Positions 34,291 to 43,323 are shown, counted from the stretch's first letter. The stretch: DNA of 64,000 nt from Hyphomicrobiaceae bacterium (GCA_020638065.1 JACKJG010000002.1:186001-250000); one strand, 5' to 3'. Translations and numbers: made by a program. Notes: generated by a model not told the origin, from the sequence alone.

Positions 34291-37200
34291 GGCGTGCCTC
34301 CGCTGCCGATCAGAAACAAGACTACCACAAAACCGAGCGCCTGCAGTGCATAGGTCTGACCGTTGCCGGTATAGAATTTGCGGGCGAAATCCGCGGTTTC
34401 ATGCAGAACGTCGGTCACCGCGTTCCAGAACGTGGTGACGACGGGCAGAACCAGAAAGCCCATCGCCTTGCGATAGGGCGCAAAGAAGTTCCAGGCGAAA
34501 TGGGTGGTTTCGGGACGATAGGGCCGCTCGCCGGCAAAGCCGATGTTGAACTGTTTCACCTTTTGGGCGTCGTGGTTCATCCACAGCAACAGGAGGAAGA
34601 CCGACACGAAAATCACGCCGATGACCAGCATGATCGCGACCGGGTTCCAATAGCCGAACTCACTGATGATGCCGCCGGAGGTCCATTCGAGTCCGCCCTC
34701 GGGGAAGAAGGTCGAGATGTAGGCGTCGACCCGGCGGAGAATGAGGCCCGGCACCACCGCGAAAGCGAGCAGGAACAGAACGAAGATCATCTGCGGCACG
34801 AGGAGCCAGAACGGAGCTTCCTTGAGCTTTCTGTGCTCGTCTTTCAGCTGGCCGAGGAAGATCGAGTGGATGAGCCTGAACAGATAGAGGAAGCCGATCG
34901 GGCCGGAGAGGAAAATCAGAATGATCGGCAGGCGCATGTCGGCGGTCATGATGGCGTTGTAAAACACCCAGCGGCCGCCAAAGCCGGAGAGCGGCGGCAC
35001 GCCCGACATGGCGATGATGCCGATCAGAACAGAGACGAATGAGAAGGGCATGAGCGTGATCAGTCCGCCCATCTTGTACATCAGCTTGGTGTGGGTGCGC
35101 GCATAGACCCCGCCGACGGCGAGGAACAGCATCGACTTGTAGACATAATGGTTGATGACGAACATCAGCGCCAACAACCAGCCGAGATGGTTCATCAGTG
35201 CCAGAGAAAACAGCGCATAGCCCATCTGGCTGATTGATGAATAGGCAAGCAGGCGTTTGGCGTCTTCCTGGAAAATTGCCATCAGGCCACCGAGGAAGGC
35301 GGAAATCGCGCCGATCCAGACCAGGAAATAGGTCAGGTTGATGCCATAGAACTGGGTCTGGCCCATATGCATGAGCAGGACCCAGAGACCGAATAGCCCG
35401 GCCTTCAGCAGAATGCCCGAAACCATCGGTGAGACGTCAGTTTCGGCCTCCGCATGGGCACCGGGCAGCCAGATGTGCAGGCCAATCGAGGCGGTCTTGG
35501 TCATGAAACCAACCGCGAGCAGGATGAACACATAGGGCGCCGCGGTCTGCGCCACGTCAGCCAGTGCAGCCATTTCAAACGGCTGGGTTCCGTTGGCCGC
35601 AAGCGCGAAACCGGCAAGAATGGCAAAGGCGCCACCAAGTGAAAAGGCAATGTAGCTGAGGGCATGGGGCTCCGACATCTTGCCGCGCAGGATGAGGAAG
35701 TAGGAACCGAGGGTCAGAATTTCCCATGATGCGAAGAAGGTGAACGAGGTCTCAGCCTCGATGAGCATGGCGAGACCCGCATACATGAGCATGGCGGGCG
35801 GATAGAAACCGAGCCGCCTGCCCTGCCAGTTGAAGCTCGCCAGAAAGATCACCGCGCCACCGACCAGAATGATGATGGCAAAGACCAGTTGCAGCGGATC
35901 ATAAGCGGGATAGCGGAACACGAACCAGCCGACGAGGCCGGCGATGGCGATGAGATTCTTGATCCTGGCGGGTAGCGGTTCGAGCACCAGAAAAGCCAGC
36001 GCAAACAGAACCGGAACCATGCTCAATACGTTCGGGTTGGCGGAGAGGTCACCCCAGATCCACCCGGAGGTCCAGCCGGCCAGAAGAGTGACGAAAACGA
36101 TGCCCATCTTGTTGACGGAAAATCCCGGGAAGCCCTCGGGCGCCTCGCGCTTGGTGGCGAAGCCGAACCAGCGGAACAGGTAGCCCGCTTCGATGAGCGC
36201 GCCGATGAGAATGAGCGCCACCAGCCAGGCCCGGTCGCCGGCCATGAGGATGTGGGCGAGGTCCCATTTGGCATAAAAACCGGGGAATGGCGGCAGTCCA
36301 ACCAGCATCGCCACGAAGGTCGCGAACGCAAAGATCAGGACCGGATTGGCGCGCAAAACCGCCCAATCCTTGAGGTCGCGGTGCCCAACCAATCCCGACA
36401 TCCAGAAGAGGCCCGCCTTGGCAATGGCATGCGCAACCAGAACACCGCCGGCAATGAAGAGATAGCTGTCGCCGAGCAGGTCGCGCTGCCCGACAATGGT
36501 CAGCAGCAGACCGATTTGCGCGACCGAGGAATAGCCGAGCAGGCGGCGGTCGTTGTTCTGGCGCAGCGCCAGAATGTTGGCGCCGATGAAGGTGATGATG
36601 CCAATTGCGGTCGCCAGGGGCAGCCAGGCCGGGCTCGTGGCCAGAACCTTGTCGGCAGCAAAGAGCGCGGCAGAGCCGGAGGCCGCCGAGAAAATGGCGG
36701 AGAAGCCGGGATGTGCGGACTCATAAATATCGAGCGCCCAACCGTTGGCCGGGAACGGTTTGAGTTCGAGAAAGAGCGCGACGAGAACGAGGAACAGCGC
36801 CAGTCCCGCACCGGAAAAGCCCAGTGCCACGGGACCAATGTCGTCGATATTGAGCGAGCCCATGGCGTGATAGACAAAGGCGATGCCGATGAGCAGCATG
36901 ATGGAAATGACCTGCGCAACGACAAGATATTTGAACCCGGCGGCCAGCGCGCGCCGGTCTTCGGACAGCAGGACGAGCCCGCCGGTCGCGATCACGATGA
37001 GTTCGAAAAAGACGAACAGGTTGAAGATGTCACGGGTCATGACGATGCCGGTCAGCGCCATGATCGCGACCAGCAGAACCGCCATCGCCCGGCGGCCATG
37101 CCGATAGAGCGCGTCGCGCATATAGATTGCTGACAGGAAACCGGTTGCCGCGACCAGCAACGATAGCGCCGCTTCGGCCGGTCCCATGCGCAAATTGATG

Positions 37201-37412
37201 GCGAAGGGTGGCGGAAAACCTGCGGTCAGAATGTCCGCGGTTTGGGCGTTGCCCGCCGCAAATGCCAGCGTCCAGCCCAGCGCAATCAGGCTCATGGCGG
37301 CAAGTGCTGCGAGGGTCAGCGCGAAGGCGATGCCCTTGCGGTCTTCATTGACGAAGCCGAGCAGGAAGGCCGCGCCAAGACCGATCGCGATGATCAGAAT
37401 CGGGCTCACCAT
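34287..37412 (-). CDS. Fused tandem MrpD/NuoLMN-like antiporter subunits (MbxH-H' fusion)
   Basis: 1041 residues, about twice the length of a single MrpD. Two full Proton_antipo_M modules are present. In the first, TM5 Glu lies in FNLFVFFELIVIATG and the Lys in LELKPFPANGWALDIYESAH. In the second they lie in TFFASWEILTLGSYF and TASIGLHIWLPGAHAEAETDVSP, followed by LLKAGLFGLW. The proton-channel acidic and basic residues are kept in both halves, so both probably conduct. A linker of hydrophobic helices (about 440-510) joins them. Archaeal MBX has these as separate MbxH and MbxH' genes; here they are one polypeptide with no frameshift sign. Confidence 0.92.
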   Translation of the reverse strand: MVSPILIIAIGLGAAFLLGFVNEDRKGIAFALTLAALAAMSLIALGWTLAFAAGNAQTADILTAGFPPPFAINLRMGPAEAALSLLVAATGFLSAIYMRDALYRHGRRAMAVLLVAIMALTGIVMTRDIFNLFVFFELIVIATGGLVLLSEDRRALAAGFKYLVVAQVISIMLLIGIAFVYHAMGSLNIDDIGPVALGFSGAGLALFLVLVALFLELKPFPANGWALDIYESAHPGFSAIFSAASGSAALFAADKVLATSPAWLPLATAIGIITFIGANILALRQNNDRRLLGYSSVAQIGLLLTIVGQRDLLGDSYLFIAGGVLVAHAIAKAGLFWMSGLVGHRDLKDWAVLRANPVLIFAFATFVAMLVGLPPFPGFYAKWDLAHILMAGDRAWLVALILIGALIEAGYLFRWFGFATKREAPEGFPGFSVNKMGIVFVTLLAGWTSGWIWGDLSANPNVLSMVPVLFALAFLVLEPLPARIKNLIAIAGLVGWFVFRYPAYDPLQLVFAIIILVGGAVIFLASFNWQGRRLGFYPPAMLMYAGLAMLIEAETSFTFFASWEILTLGSYFLILRGKMSEPHALSYIAFSLGGAFAILAGFALAANGTQPFEMAALADVAQTAAPYVFILLAVGFMTKTASIGLHIWLPGAHAEAETDVSPMVSGILLKAGLFGLWVLLMHMGQTQFYGINLTYFLVWIGAISAFLGGLMAIFQEDAKRLLAYSSISQMGYALFSLALMNHLGWLLALMFVINHYVYKSMLFLAVGGVYARTHTKLMYKMGGLITLMPFSFVSVLIGIIAMSGVPPLSGFGGRWVFYNAIMTADMRLPIILIFLSGPIGFLYLFRLIHSIFLGQLKDEHRKLKEAPFWLLVPQMIFVLFLLAFAVVPGLILRRVDAYISTFFPEGGLEWTSGGIISEFGYWNPVAIMLVIGVIFVSVFLLLLWMNHDAQKVKQFNIGFAGERPYRPETTHFAWNFFAPYRKAMGFLVLPVVTTFWNAVTDVLHETADFARKFYTGNGQTYALQALGFVVVLFLIGSGGTP

Positions 37413-37762
37413 TTCAGCTCCGTGAAATCGGAAATATCGAGGCTCTTGCGGTGACGGAAAAGGCTATAGGCATAGGCCAGCATCAAAGCGGTGACGCCAA
37501 GACCGATAACGATGGCGGTCAGAACCAGCGCCTGCGGCACCGGGTCGACGATCTGGGCGGCGGCGCTTTCGAGCGGCACGGCCGCATCGAGGATCGGAGC
37601 GGTGCGGCCCGGCAGATAGCCGATCGAAACGAGCACCACGTTGACCCCGGTCGAGGCAATGGAAAAGGCCACGATCATGCGCAACAGGTTGCGATTGGTC
37701 AGTGCGCCGAAAATCCCGAGTAGGATCAAGGCAAAGCCGGACATCATTGCGATCTCGGCCAT
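37406..37762 (-). CDS. mnhC: MrpC/NuoK-like subunit
   Basis: 118 residues from ATG 37762, placed 7 nt after GGAGG; a TTG one codon earlier is in frame but poorly spaced. Three transmembrane helices with the NuoK/MrpC pattern GIFGALTNRNLLRMIVAFSI and DPVPQALVLTAIVIGLGVTAL, whose PQALVLTAIVI block is the family hallmark. The ATG overlaps the stop of the MrpB-like gene by one base and its end overlaps the fused antiporter gene by 7 bp. Confidence 0.9.
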   Translation of the reverse strand: MAEIAMMSGFALILLGIFGALTNRNLLRMIVAFSIASTGVNVVLVSIGYLPGRTAPILDAAVPLESAAAQIVDPVPQALVLTAIVIGLGVTALMLAYAYSLFRHRKSLDISDFTELKW

Positions 37763-38463
37763 CAATGATCCTCCGCTTCTTCGAGACTCTCAAGAATGGA
37801 ACTGAATTCGGCCCCGACCTTGAGGCCGATCAGTGCATAAATGAGCGGAATGGCGCCGGCTGAGAAAATCGAACCGAAATCGCCAAGCGGCAGGATGCGG
37901 TTGTCGAGAAAGCCGCCGGCCAGAAACAGACCGAACACACCAATGAGAACATAGAAAACGCCCGAGCCGCTCTCGACCCAGGAGAGAAGCCGATGACTGA
38001 AGCGGCGCACAGGATCGGCCAGCAAAAGCAACAGAGCCGCCGAGGCGAGAATGGCGCCACCCTGGAAGCCACCGCCCGGAGTCAGGTGGCCGTTGACGAA
38101 CACATAGATGCCGAAGAGGAGAATGAGCGGCGTCAGCATGCGGGTGCCGGTCTGCAACAATTCACCAGACGGCAAAAGCCCCGAACCGCGCCCCTTGGTG
38201 GGTCCCGAGGTCTGGGCCAGCACCAGCGCGACGATGGCTGCGGTCAGGAACAGGACGGTGACCTCGCCGAGCGTATCGAGACCGCGATAGGTCACGATGA
38301 TGGCAGCGACAACATTCTGTGCGCCTGTCTCGGGTGGGGTCAGTTCGGCATAATGGACGGCTGTCTGATTAAGCGCCGCATCGGGCACGTAATCGAGCGC
38401 AAGCCGCCCGAAGGCCAGACCGAGAATGGCGACGAAAACGAGTGTGACGAAGGCTCTAACCAT
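37762..38463 (-). CDS. mnhB: MrpB-like subunit with N-terminal MbhE-type extension
   Basis: 233 residues. Residues 1-90 contain two helices and NVVAAIIVTYRGLDTLGEVTVLFL, the motif of the MrpA C-terminal tail/MbhE. Residues about 105-230 are MnhB-like (FGIYVFVNGHLTPGGGFQGGAILASA, the characteristic HxTPGGGFQGG). MBH has these as two genes (E and F), whereas MBX carries a merged version, another resemblance to MBX. Confidence 0.88.
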   Translation of the reverse strand: MVRAFVTLVFVAILGLAFGRLALDYVPDAALNQTAVHYAELTPPETGAQNVVAAIIVTYRGLDTLGEVTVLFLTAAIVALVLAQTSGPTKGRGSGLLPSGELLQTGTRMLTPLILLFGIYVFVNGHLTPGGGFQGGAILASAALLLLLADPVRRFSHRLLSWVESGSGVFYVLIGVFGLFLAGGFLDNRILPLGDFGSIFSAGAIPLIYALIGLKVGAEFSSILESLEEAEDH

Positions 38464-38701
38464 TGCCGCCTTCCCGCCGGATGCGGCTCAGAACAAAGAA
38501 GAACAGAAACGTGGTCAGGCCCGAACCGATGGCCGCCTCAGTCATGGCCACATCCGGTGCAGCCAAAAGCACGAAGACAACCGACGCAAACAGGCTGACC
38601 AGCCCGGCCGCGATCACCGCGACGGCGGTGCTTTTGGTTGCCAGCGCCACGATCGCGGCGCCGAGCATGGCAAGACCCATCAGACCGGCAACATAGATCA
38701 T
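38456..38701 (-). CDS. MrpA C-terminal/MbhD-like subunit (DUF4040)
   Basis: 81 residues, three helices, with the conserved acidic motif LAAPDVAMTEAAIGSGL that in Mrp complexes lies in the MrpA C-terminal region near the ion pathway. It is a stand-alone gene as in MBH/MBX operons. Overlaps both neighbours by 4-8 bases. Confidence 0.85.
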   Translation of the reverse strand: MIYVAGLMGLAMLGAAIVALATKSTAVAVIAAGLVSLFASVVFVLLAAPDVAMTEAAIGSGLTTFLFFFVLSRIRREGGNG

Positions 38702-39039
38702 GACTGGTCTCCCTTGTCTTCGGCCAGCCGGTCGGCGAGCGTTCCCAGTACGGGCGCGATGCCGGCGCGGTGTGCTGCGCGGGCCAGAACCTGGCTCGAC
38801 AATGGATTGGTGAAGAGCACGAACAGGATGACCAGGATCAGCTTGGGCAACCAGCCCGGCATGATGATGCCAACGCCGAGCATGACCAGCAGGGTTCCGA
38901 GCGTCGTCGCCTTGGTACCAGCCTGAATGCGGTTGTAGATATCCGGCATGCGGAAAAGACCAAGCCCGCCGAGAAACAGGAATGCCGCGCCGGCCAGAAC
39001 GACAAGGGCACCAATGAGTTCGAGAGGTCCGTCGGTCAT
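38698..39039 (-). CDS. mnhG: MrpG-like subunit
   Basis: 113 residues, three transmembrane helices. Family pattern LGGLGLFRMPDIYNRIQAGTKATTLG followed by LFVLFTNPLSSQVLARAAHRAG is diagnostic for MnhG/PhaG/YufB. Overlaps its neighbours by ATGA junctions. Structural small subunit of the Mrp-type ion module. Confidence 0.9.
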   Translation of the reverse strand: MTDGPLELIGALVVLAGAAFLFLGGLGLFRMPDIYNRIQAGTKATTLGTLLVMLGVGIIMPGWLPKLILVILFVLFTNPLSSQVLARAAHRAGIAPVLGTLADRLAEDKGDQS

Positions 39040-39296
39040 TCGCCCTTCTCCAGATAGCGGGCGATCACGATGACCCCGAGAAATGATAGAAGCGCGTAGA
39101 CCAGCGCAACATCGAGATAGACGACACGTCCCATCAACAAGGCGATGAGCACGATGGCGCTCATCGAGATGATGGTCAGTCCGTCGAACGCGACGACGCG
39201 ATCGACGGCGTGTGGCGCCATCACGAAGCGCGCGAAGGCCAGTAGAAAGCCAAGGCCCGCAAGTATTGCCGCGATAATCAGGATCGCCTCAACCAT
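39036..39296 (-). CDS. mnhF: MrpF-like subunit
   Basis: 86 residues, three helices, with FVMAPHAVDRVVAFDGLTII (equivalent to the GPxxxDRVxAxD motif of MnhF) and VYLDVALVYALLSFLGVIVIARYLE. Overlaps mnhE by 8 bp and mnhG by 4 bp. Confidence 0.9.
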   Translation of the reverse strand: MVEAILIIAAILAGLGFLLAFARFVMAPHAVDRVVAFDGLTIISMSAIVLIALLMGRVVYLDVALVYALLSFLGVIVIARYLEKGE

Positions 39297-39786
39297 ACAT
39301 CACCTTCAAATAGCGCTCGAAGCCCTCAACGATCTCGCGGGTCGCGGTTTCATTGTCAGTGCCTTCGGCAACAACCCAATGAACGTAAAGCCATTCATCC
39401 TTGATCTCGACGCTGAGCGTGCCCGGGGTCAGGGTGATCGAATTGGCCAGCAACAGGCGCGCCACCGGATGAGTGAGCTCGGTGCGGGCGCGAACGATGG
39501 CGGGCCTGATCGGCAGGGCGGGATCGAGCACGATCTTCGCCATCCTGAGATTGGCCCTAACCAACTCACTGAGGAAAAAGCCGACATATCCCAACGAGGC
39601 GCCGAAGGATTGCGGCAGTGCACGCAGGCCAGAAAAGGCCGACAGGCTGTTTTGCGAAATCAGGGTAATGAACAGGGCTGCAGCAACGCCCACGGCCACC
39701 ACATCAAAGGCGATGGATCCGGACAATAGGATCCACGCCACTAACAGAGTGGCGAAGAGTTTCAGGCTATCACTGGCTTGGCTCAT
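39289..39786 (-). CDS. mnhE: MrpE-like subunit, first gene of the MBX-like operon
   Basis: 165 residues. Two N-terminal helices followed by a cytoplasmic domain with LANSITLTPGTLSVEIKDEWLYVHWV, the signature of MnhE. It opens a 13-gene operon running to 28677. The 276 bp upstream (39787-40062) must hold the promoter; no clear FNR box or palindromic operator was recognised there. Confidence 0.9.
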   Translation of the reverse strand: MSQASDSLKLFATLLVAWILLSGSIAFDVVAVGVAAALFITLISQNSLSAFSGLRALPQSFGASLGYVGFFLSELVRANLRMAKIVLDPALPIRPAIVRARTELTHPVARLLLANSITLTPGTLSVEIKDEWLYVHWVVAEGTDNETATREIVEGFERYLKVMYG

Positions 39787-40062
39787 GCACCTGACCCAAA
39801 ATGAACATCGTTACGTTTCCGCTCAGGCGGATCTGACAAATCCCCAATAAAGGCTGCCGGCCGGAACGAGTCGCTGGCATACTAGCCCGAAAAGAACGGC
39901 ACTTGTCCATGGGGGATGGCGTATCTGCAATCTGTGCTGCTGCGGCATCAATCACTTCCTGCGACCAAGCGGTTTGACGCAGCGCAAGATGTGGAACATT
40001 TCTTCAAGGAATTTTCGGAAAGCTCATCAACATGCCGGGACGGCGATCGACGTGCTGGCCGC

Positions 40063-40740
40063 CTAAGGCATTTGCTCGAGTTCCTTTGCGACCAGTTCCT
40101 GCATTTGCCAGACGAGCGGATCGTGGATTCCCATCTCCTCAAGGTGCATCGCGGTATTGTGCACATAGTCGGCCATGGACCCATAAATCCCGACGGCCGG
40201 CGCAATCTGGCGGGCAATGTCCTCCACACTCTTCTCGGCCACGACGCGCCGGACCTGCGGGTTGCTGACAAAAGCGAGGGTCGAAATCGTGCCATTTTCA
40301 GTTTCGGCCCCGATCCATTGCGGCGGAATCGGCGGCTCCCGTTCGATGAGCGCCGCCAGACTTTCCTGCAATCCGGTTTCGTCCAGGCGGAAGGCAACCC
40401 CTTCGCAACTCCCGCCGGGTTCCAGTGACAGCATGATGCCGGGTTTGTCCGGATTGCCGCGATAGCGTGTGTCGGGCCCGAGGCAAAAAGACCGCTGCCA
40501 ACCCTCGACGCGGGCGCGGCGCTGTTCGACATAGTCAAAATCGGGCTTCCACATCAGCGAGCCAAAGGCGAAAATCCAGAACGCACTTGGATCTGGCCGC
40601 GATTGCAGCACGTGCTGCAACGTTTGGGCCTGCACTTCGCTACTCTGCAGGTCCGCAATCTCGGCAATGGGTCCAGGATCGGGAATAGTCGCCGGAATCT
40701 TGCATACGAGTTCGCGTGTCAGGCGAAGTTTCCGGGCCAT
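40063..40740 (-). CDS. chaC: ChaC-like gamma-glutamylcyclotransferase
   Basis: 225 residues from ATG 40740 (GGAG 11 nt upstream). FWIFAFGSLMWKPDFDYVEQ is the ChaC YGSLxW substrate-binding motif. GWQRSFCLGPDTRYRGNPDKPGIMLSLEPGGSCEG and the catalytic-Glu region FRLDETGLQESLAALIEREP complete the fold. It probably cleaves glutathione to 5-oxoproline and Cys-Gly. It is divergent from the catabolic cluster and not obviously related to it. Confidence 0.88.
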   Translation of the reverse strand: MARKLRLTRELVCKIPATIPDPGPIAEIADLQSSEVQAQTLQHVLQSRPDPSAFWIFAFGSLMWKPDFDYVEQRRARVEGWQRSFCLGPDTRYRGNPDKPGIMLSLEPGGSCEGVAFRLDETGLQESLAALIEREPPIPPQWIGAETENGTISTLAFVSNPQVRRVVAEKSVEDIARQIAPAVGIYGSMADYVHNTAMHLEEMGIHDPLVWQMQELVAKELEQMP

Positions 40741-40881
40741 CGCAGTCTCCAAACCATTTGCCGCGTGAACCTGCACGCCGCGCACCCGCATGTCCATGGG
40801 AAACGGGCACGTCAAATTCTACGCCAATGCCTTCTGTTCTGTTTCATTACAGGATGAAAAAGATCCCGCATGACAAATCGC

Positions 40882-40927
40882 TTGACAGAATTTGGAACGT
40901 TCTAATAAGAGATTGGAACGTTCCTAA
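40882..40927 (+). promoter_or_regulatory. Promoter with twin LacI-type operators
   Basis: A -35 box TTGACA (40882-40887) is followed by TAATAA/ATAAGA near 40903-40910 as -10. Two dyads overlap and follow the -10: TTGGAACGTTCTAA (40892-40905) and TTGGAACGTTCCTAA (40913-40927), the latter containing the perfect GGAACGTTCC. Both have the central CG of LacI-family operators and their centres are 21 bp apart (two helical turns). This suggests cooperative repression of the nine-gene cluster, probably by the LacI protein encoded in it (48276). Confidence 0.75.
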
Positions 40928-40990
40928 ACCGACCTGGTTTGGCTGGTTTGGAGCTCGTCTGCACGAGATTTCTTTGCCCTGGGGAAAGCA

Positions 40991-42562
40991 ATGAACAAAG
41001 TGGTGAGTGGGACCGAAGCGGTTTCCCACATCCCGAACGACGCAGTTGTGACGGTTTCATCGTCGTCTGCGCTCGGATGTCCGGATGTCGTTCTCGAAGC
41101 ACTCGGCGCCCGTTTTGACGCGGACGGCGCGCCACGCAACCTGACCATGCTGCACCCGATCGCGGCCGGCGACATGTACGGCGTCAAGGGTATTGATCAC
41201 ATCGCCAAGGACGGTCTGATCTCGAAGGTTCTGGCCGGTTCCTACCCCTCCGGACCCTCCAGCCTCGAAATGCCGGAAATCTGGAAAATGGTCACCGAGG
41301 ATCGCGTCGCGGCGTATAACGTGCCCTCGGGGATTCTTTACGACATGCATCGCGAAGCGGCGGCCAAACGCCCGGGCGTCTTGACGAAGATCGGGTTTGG
41401 CACCTTTGTCGATCCGATCCGCCAGGGTTGCGCGATGAACGGACGCGGCGCGGCCGAACCGATTGTCGCGCGCGTCGAATTCGCCGGGGAGACCTGGCTG
41501 CATTTCCCGAACATCTATCCGGATGTCTGCATCCTGCGCGCCACCACCGCCGACGAACGCGGCAACCTGACCTACGAACATGAAGGCGCCTATCTCGGTG
41601 GCCTCGAACAGGCTATCGCCACGCGCAACAATGGCGGGCTCATCATTGCACAGGTCGAAAGGGTGACGGCGGAAGGCAGTCTCAGACCGCATGATGTGCG
41701 GGTGCCGTCGCATCTCGTGGATTTCGTCGTTGTCGATCCGCATCAGAAACAGACCTGCGAGACGCCCTATGATCCGGCCATCTCTGGACAGATCATGCGC
41801 CCTTGGTCGAGCTTTCATCTAGCTGAACATGGAGTGGAAAAAGTCATCGCCCGGCGCGCCGCGCTCGAACTGAAATCCGGGATGACGGCCAATCTGGGAT
41901 TTGGCATTTCAGCCATGGTGCCGCGCGTGCTGCTCGAAGAGGGGCACCCAGAGGCCGTGACCTGGGCCATCGAACAGGGCGCAGTCGGCGGCATGCCGCT
42001 GACGGGCTTTGCGTTTGGCTGCGCCTCGAACGCGGACGGGTTCGTGCCCTCGCCGCAGCAATTCATCTATTTCCAAGGCGGCGGTTTCGACATTGCCTTC
42101 CTTTCGTTCCTCGAGGTCGATGTGGAAGGCAACGTCAACGTCTCCAAGCTGGGCAAGAAGCCATATCTGACTGCCGGGTGCGGCGGCTTTGTCGATATCA
42201 CTTCGCATGGCCGGAAGATCGTCTTCTCCGGCTGGTTCGAGGCGGGTGCCGACATGGAATTGAGCGAAACCGGCATCAGGGTACGCAAGCCAGGCAAGTT
42301 CACAAAAATGGTCGAGGCCGTCGAACACGTGACATTTTCCGGCCAGCGCGCACGAGAGCAGGGCCAGGATGTTCTTTACGTGACCGAGCGTTGTGCGATG
42401 CGGCTCGGGGACGAAGGATTGGTGGCAACCGAAATCATGCCCGGTATCGATCCGCAAAACGACATCGTTGCCGCCTCTGAGGGCCGGGTGACGATCGCTG
42501 AAAATGCAGTCAGAATGCCGTTGTCCCTGCTTTCCGAACAGCCGATGGGGTGGACGCCATGA
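40991..42562 (+). CDS. Acetate/3-ketoacid CoA-transferase (propionate CoA-transferase type)
   Basis: 523 residues, both alpha and beta halves in one chain as in YdiF/Pct. Glycine-rich NIYPDVCILRATTADERGN and NLGFGISAMVPRV; catalytic Glu at residue 328 in AIEQGAVGGMPLTGFAFG; FQGGGFDIAFLSFLEVDVEG and VNVSKLGKKPYLTAGCGGF. It moves CoA from acetyl- or another acyl-CoA to a carboxylate produced by the pathway. First gene after the twin-operator promoter and overlapping the next gene by ATGA. Confidence 0.9.
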   Translation: MNKVVSGTEAVSHIPNDAVVTVSSSSALGCPDVVLEALGARFDADGAPRNLTMLHPIAAGDMYGVKGIDHIAKDGLISKVLAGSYPSGPSSLEMPEIWKMVTEDRVAAYNVPSGILYDMHREAAAKRPGVLTKIGFGTFVDPIRQGCAMNGRGAAEPIVARVEFAGETWLHFPNIYPDVCILRATTADERGNLTYEHEGAYLGGLEQAIATRNNGGLIIAQVERVTAEGSLRPHDVRVPSHLVDFVVVDPHQKQTCETPYDPAISGQIMRPWSSFHLAEHGVEKVIARRAALELKSGMTANLGFGISAMVPRVLLEEGHPEAVTWAIEQGAVGGMPLTGFAFGCASNADGFVPSPQQFIYFQGGGFDIAFLSFLEVDVEGNVNVSKLGKKPYLTAGCGGFVDITSHGRKIVFSGWFEAGADMELSETGIRVRKPGKFTKMVEAVEHVTFSGQRAREQGQDVLYVTERCAMRLGDEGLVATEIMPGIDPQNDIVAASEGRVTIAENAVRMPLSLLSEQPMGWTP

Positions 42563-43323
42563 GCCAGGTACATCTTGAGGTTTCCGGGAAGATCGCGGAA
42601 CTGAAGCTCGACAATCCCGCCAAGCTCAATGCCCTGACCGTGGGCATGATGGATCAACTCGCGGCTCATCTCGACACTATCGAGCAAAGTGATGTTGCAT
42701 GCGTGTTGCTGACGGCTGAGGGCGACCGCGCCTTTTGCACCGGTGCCGACATCAATGCCTGGGGCGACCTGTCCCCGGCCGCGTTCGCCCGGCGCTGGGT
42801 GCGAGATGGCCACCGGCTCTTCGACCGGCTGGCGCGGCTCGCCAAACCGACGATTGCGGTGCTGGGTGGCCATGCCTTCGGGGGTGGGCTGGAACTCGCA
42901 TCGGCCTGCGACATTCGCGTGATGGCGCCAAAGGCCACTCTGGCGCTTCCTGAAGCTGGTGTTGGCATTGTGCCCGGCTGGTCGGGTACGCAGCGGCTGG
43001 CGCGGCTGTTGCCCGAGCCGGTGATCAAGGAAATGGCGCTGTTCGGCCGCCGCCTTTCCGCCGAGCGCGCCTTTGCACTGGGTTTTATCGCCGAAATATC
43101 CGACGACCCGCACGCAGCGGCATTGGCCATCGCCGAAAAGGTGGGAACCCTTTCGCAGCGCGCCACCGAAATCGCAAAGTTCATGATCCATGCCGGGGCT
43201 GGCGAGGATCAAGCGGCGATGATCGAGGCGCTGGGGAGCGCTGCCATCGCCGCTTCCGCCGACCGCGACGAAGGGGTCGCGGCCTTTCGCGAAAAACGCA
43301 AACCTGAATTTCCGGGGATCTGA
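42559..43323 (+). CDS. Enoyl-CoA hydratase/isomerase family protein
   Basis: 254 residues, ATG overlapping the CoA-transferase stop. Crotonase signatures: DRAFCTGADINAWGD (first oxyanion loop) and GHAFGGGLELASACDIRVMA, with catalytic-Glu region PEAGVGIVPGWSGTQRLARL. Acts on an acyl-CoA made by the adjacent CoA-transferase, as a hydratase, isomerase or hydrolase. The exact reaction cannot be told. Confidence 0.9.
   Translation: MSQVHLEVSGKIAELKLDNPAKLNALTVGMMDQLAAHLDTIEQSDVACVLLTAEGDRAFCTGADINAWGDLSPAAFARRWVRDGHRLFDRLARLAKPTIAVLGGHAFGGGLELASACDIRVMAPKATLALPEAGVGIVPGWSGTQRLARLLPEPVIKEMALFGRRLSAERAFALGFIAEISDDPHAAALAIAEKVGTLSQRATEIAKFMIHAGAGEDQAAMIEALGSAAIAASADRDEGVAAFREKRKPEFPGI

Noticed and set aside
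29159..39786. Calling the operon a standard complex I or a plain Mrp antiporter
   Set aside because: NuoA, E, F, G and J are missing while MrpE, F, G and B homologues are present. Conversely, a plain Mrp operon would not contain NuoB, C, D, H and I-like genes.
40892..40927. Assigning the twin operators to the LacI protein at 13201
   Set aside because: It is 27 kb away and next to its own candidate operators at 11594-11647; the LacI gene within the downstream cluster (48276) is the simpler choice.
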